A stretch of DNA of 64,000 nt from NCBI GenBank assembly GCA_018873245.2, contig JAEMBT020000002.1, positions 1,680,001 to 1,744,000 on the forward strand, in the 5' to 3' direction. This document shows, piece after piece, positions 60,916 through 64,000 of the stretch. A model generated the notes under the pieces. It made no database searches, had not been told where the DNA came from, and saw only the letters and a program-made list of their open reading frames with translations. Origin of the DNA: Archegozetes longisetosus. Lineage: Eukaryota; Arthropoda; Arachnida; Sarcoptiformes; Trhypochthoniidae. Position 1 is the first letter of the stretch; each line of letters begins with the position of its first letter. The position numbers were made by a program, and so were the translations under genes.

Positions 60916-61574
60916 TAATGAAGAGCATAGGCTCAGGCTGAGCTTAGGTTAGCCCAGGCTTTAGGCTCAGGCTATCGAGCCTGAAAAGTATTGAAATGTT
61001 CTCAGGGAAATATTTAATGAACATATCAATAAATACTCTAAAACTAAATTACTCAAGCCACTATTCATCATTATTTGATACTATATAAGAAACCTAATGT
61101 TGACACTAATGAAGAAATTAATAAATATTTTCAAAATTCAGAAGGGTCTGAAATAGAACCGATTGATTGGTGGAAAAGACACCAATCTTCATATCCTTGT
61201 CTTTCGAAATTTGCTTTTGATATTCTATGCATAACTGCTACGAGTTTCCGAGTGAACAGATATTCTCAAAAGCAGGAATAATAATAACTAAGAAAAGAAA
61301 TCGATTGGCAGATAACAAAATTCGAAGCGTCATGCGCTTAAACACTTTCAATAATTACTTAGATTAAAATATATTTTCAAATTTTCATTTTTGGTTTTAA
61401 CTCTTTTTGTATCAAATTGTTATTTTGACTTTTAACCATTAATAATAGATGCTATTACAGATTTTTTTATGACAATTATATCAATATTTCAATTTAGGCT
61501 CTAGGCTCAGGCTAAGGCTCGGAGCTCAAAATTTAAGCTCAGGTTCGACGTTTTCAAGCCTATACCCATCATTA
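60916..61574 (+). mobile_element. hAT deletion derivative with transposase C-terminus
   Basis: The ends TAATGAAGAGCATAGGCTC and TAATGATGGGTATAGGCTT (reverse complement) are flanked by an exact 8-bp duplication, CTTATTTT (60908-60915 and 61575-61582). Subterminal AGGCTCAGGCT repeats occur at both ends. Inside, 61075-61360 (plus) encodes the hAT dimerisation domain (IDWWKRHQSSYPCLSKFAFD, then EQIFSKAGIIITKKRNRL), with one frameshift near 61250. The N-terminal two thirds of the transposase are deleted. Confidence 0.9.
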
Positions 61575-61582
61575 CTTATTTT

Positions 61583-64000
61583 GATGAACATATAATCGAG
61601 TCACTCCTTAACAATAATGAAAAGTACGAAATAACAATATATACAATTTGTTTTTATGATTGTCATTCCCTCTGGTTAATTAAAAATCAGAAATATACTA
61701 AGCAAATAACTTATATAAAACGTTTCAATAATGAGCAGCTATCAGATAACTACAATTTTCCTGGTCGTGTTAAGTGATTGAAGAATAAATGAGATAATGA
61801 GAGATAAGATCATCAATTGTATGTCTGAGCCTTTGAAGATATTTTTTTATTGATAAAGAATCGTATTTTAATTAAATAAATTTAAGCTCATACCACAATT
61901 GATTATAGGTCATCTAAACTTTATACAGTATAATGGAAAATAGCTTTTTGCCAAATACCATTTGATTTAAATTAATAAGTTATCTTCAGTACACAACGTT
62001 TAACCTTTTTCGATGATACCAGCCCTAACATGCGCTCTTCTATTGTGAGAAAATTTTAGTTTTAAGTTTAAAAAAATATCCTAAACTTCTAATTCTTTTT
62101 TCAAGGAATATAAATAGATAAGTGGGTTTCTTAATTATTTAAGTTTTCATCAAAAACTTCAGCTCTTTAGGATTTTTATTCAAATTATCTTTTTACAAAC
62201 ATGTTTTATATATATTCAATATATAATATGGAAGTATAATTCTCAGTGCATAAGAAAATTCATTATTTTATATGAAATCTGATAACAAAATTATATGCTT
62301 AACGAAAAATTGGAATCAAAATCGTAAACGAAAAGAGAATTATTTATTCATCGGAAAAAGTTTGTGGAGTCGCACATCGGGTCGACAGATGGCTCAACGT
62401 TCAGATCTCTAAACTAGTACTAAGTACTAGTATAAGTCTTATACTTATGATGGTAAATTCAGCTTACAAAACTATTTCATATTTATTATGTTGAACTCTT
62501 ACAAGAATAAAATTTGAAAAATTCGCTAAAAGCTGTCTCTAACTTCACAACCATTACACACCTGACAGATATCTGATAATAGAATTTCAAATGAATCTCA
62601 AGAAAAATCTATTTGTTTCAACAAAATCTCGCAAATCAGAAAAATTCAGCATTTAAAATATTTTAGGTTTAATATTCAAATTCAATATGAGATTAGGAAA
62701 TTGTATAATTTAATATTATATATAGTATCAAATTACAAATATATTTATAGTTGAAATACTATGTTTAACTATGTTTGTTCACAATCCTTGTTAGTTCTGT
62801 TCAATGTGAAGTTAAGATTTATTTTCAGAGATATACTAAAAGTATCTCACAGATATACTAAGAGTATCGCACATTGTAAAAATGCTTCTCAAGCAATCAT
62901 AGACTTCGTTACAGTTTTCAATATTTAATGTACAGCTTCTGAGTCAAAATTACCGCCAGTGATAAAGAACCAGCTTTTTAAGGTTGAATTTTTAAAGTAA
63001 AAACAGTTATAAATTTGTAATATTATAAATGATTACTAATACACACATGCTTTCTATAAATCTGATATTAAAAAAGACCTTACTCATTGAAAGAGTGTAT
63101 AACTTATGACTAAAAAGCAAATTCATATCAATAGAAAATCTTAAACTTTAATTTTAATAAGACCTACGAGAAACTCGGATTAACGGTTTATCACAAGTAA
63201 TTAGAAAAACCCTAATGACTTTTTTGATCCACAACCGTTTACATTTCACGTGTTCCTACTTCGCAAAATGCGAAGTCTAAAAATGTAACTATACATAAAG
63301 TTAAAAGTATTGATAAATTTGTTTAACGAACTTGAATCACTTAAATCTTAACAAAATAATACAGATATTATAATCTCGAAAGTCATCTAGAAGTTTGTCC
63401 AAACTTTTATCATAATAATTAAACTTAATTTTATCTAAGTATCTACTCATTAAACTTGATCTAAGAATTACAACCTGAATAAGAAATGAAAATAAACATT
63501 TATAGCTTGCAAATGCCTTGATTAAGATACTTTAATCGTAAGATATTTCCATATTATAGTTCATTAGTTTATTCAAAATAAATAATTAACATAACAGACC
63601 AAAGATTCCCTTATAATAAAAGCAATTAGAATATTTTTTACTAAACAATTTATAACGAGTTTATGTTTGATAAAGTTTTTTTGTAACATAATTATTGTTA
63701 TTATAAGCAGCACTTGTTCTGCAAAAGTTTTCAGACAAAACTATTTTGACATAAGTTTATCTCTTTGATAAATCTTAATTTTTTCTATAACTGTAACAGA
63801 AATCCATTCATCAGTTTTCAAAGATCAGAACCTGTTCTGATCCTAACTTTTCAACAGATTAGCTACAGTTATAAGAAGTCGATACCGCAGACATTATTAA
63901 TTAATAAGTTATAAATTATTTTTGAAACTCACAGTTTGAGAAAATTGATGTTTTAATTATCAGGAAAAATGAATATGTTCTTTACTCTTTAAGAAAAAAT
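61583..64000. other. intergenic, no gene seen
   Basis: AT-rich to the window end. It holds the second copy of a repeat also found near 53.5 kb (about 61650-61730) and a short hairpin ACTTCGCAAAATGCGAAGT near 63259. No exon is supported. Confidence 0.5.

Overview
This window looks like nuclear DNA of an arthropod, most likely an acariform mite. It is very AT-rich. Genes are sparse and carry short GT-AG introns of about 65-76 nt, and much of the space between them is cut-and-paste transposon debris. The mite assignment is an inference from several genes: a UDP-glycosyltransferase of the bacterial-type family known in mites (starting FAPYDFVGHVNACIG), rapidly evolving 7-TM chemoreceptor-like proteins, a luciferin-monooxygenase-type LRR protein, an invertebrate alpha-1,3-fucosyltransferase, a PGRP and a short chitin-binding peritrophin-like protein. 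I cannot name the species.

Layout. 1-1033 (-) is a 3'-truncated 7-TM chemoreceptor-like gene. 1.8-8.3 kb holds transposons: a hAT MITE with an exact 8-bp target duplication, a 2.2-kb DDE element with ~205-bp inverted repeats, and a decayed hAT transposase. 9.55-11.07 kb (-) is a multicopper oxidase exon. 14.05-14.31 kb (-) is a small secreted CBM14 protein. 15.8-20.2 kb holds MITEs and a chemoreceptor pseudogene split by a tRNA-derived SINE. 20.8-23.6 kb (-) is a complete five-exon nucleoside hydrolase. 24.0-27.25 kb is a nested stack of inverted-repeat elements. 27.7-29.1 kb (+) is the UGT, in two exons. 30-33 kb holds repeats and satellites. 36.96-43.02 kb (+) is a fucosyltransferase with two introns full of transposons. 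45.4-46.65 kb is a second hAT relic carrying a nested insertion. 50.17-51.28 kb (+) is a secreted protein with a biotin-ligase fold whose active-site motifs have changed. 54.10-55.15 kb (+) is a secreted LRR protein. 55.5-56.35 kb is a hAT element. 58.20-58.88 kb (-) is a secreted PGRP, with a copy of its 3' end at 57.4 kb. 60.1-61.6 kb holds an LRR pseudogene and a hAT deletion derivative. The last 2.4 kb show no gene.

The genes do not form one pathway. Several suit life at an arthropod's surface, gut or immune boundary: PGRP (peptidoglycan), CBM14 (chitin), UGT (detoxification), MCO (phenol or metal oxidation), fucosyltransferase (glycan capping) and nucleoside hydrolase (purine/pyrimidine salvage). 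The most unusual gene is the signal-peptide-bearing biotin-ligase homologue at 50.2 kb, whose GRGxG-type and WPND motifs no longer look catalytic. Exon joins given here were worked out by eye from splice dinucleotides, phase and protein continuity; transcript data would be needed to confirm them.
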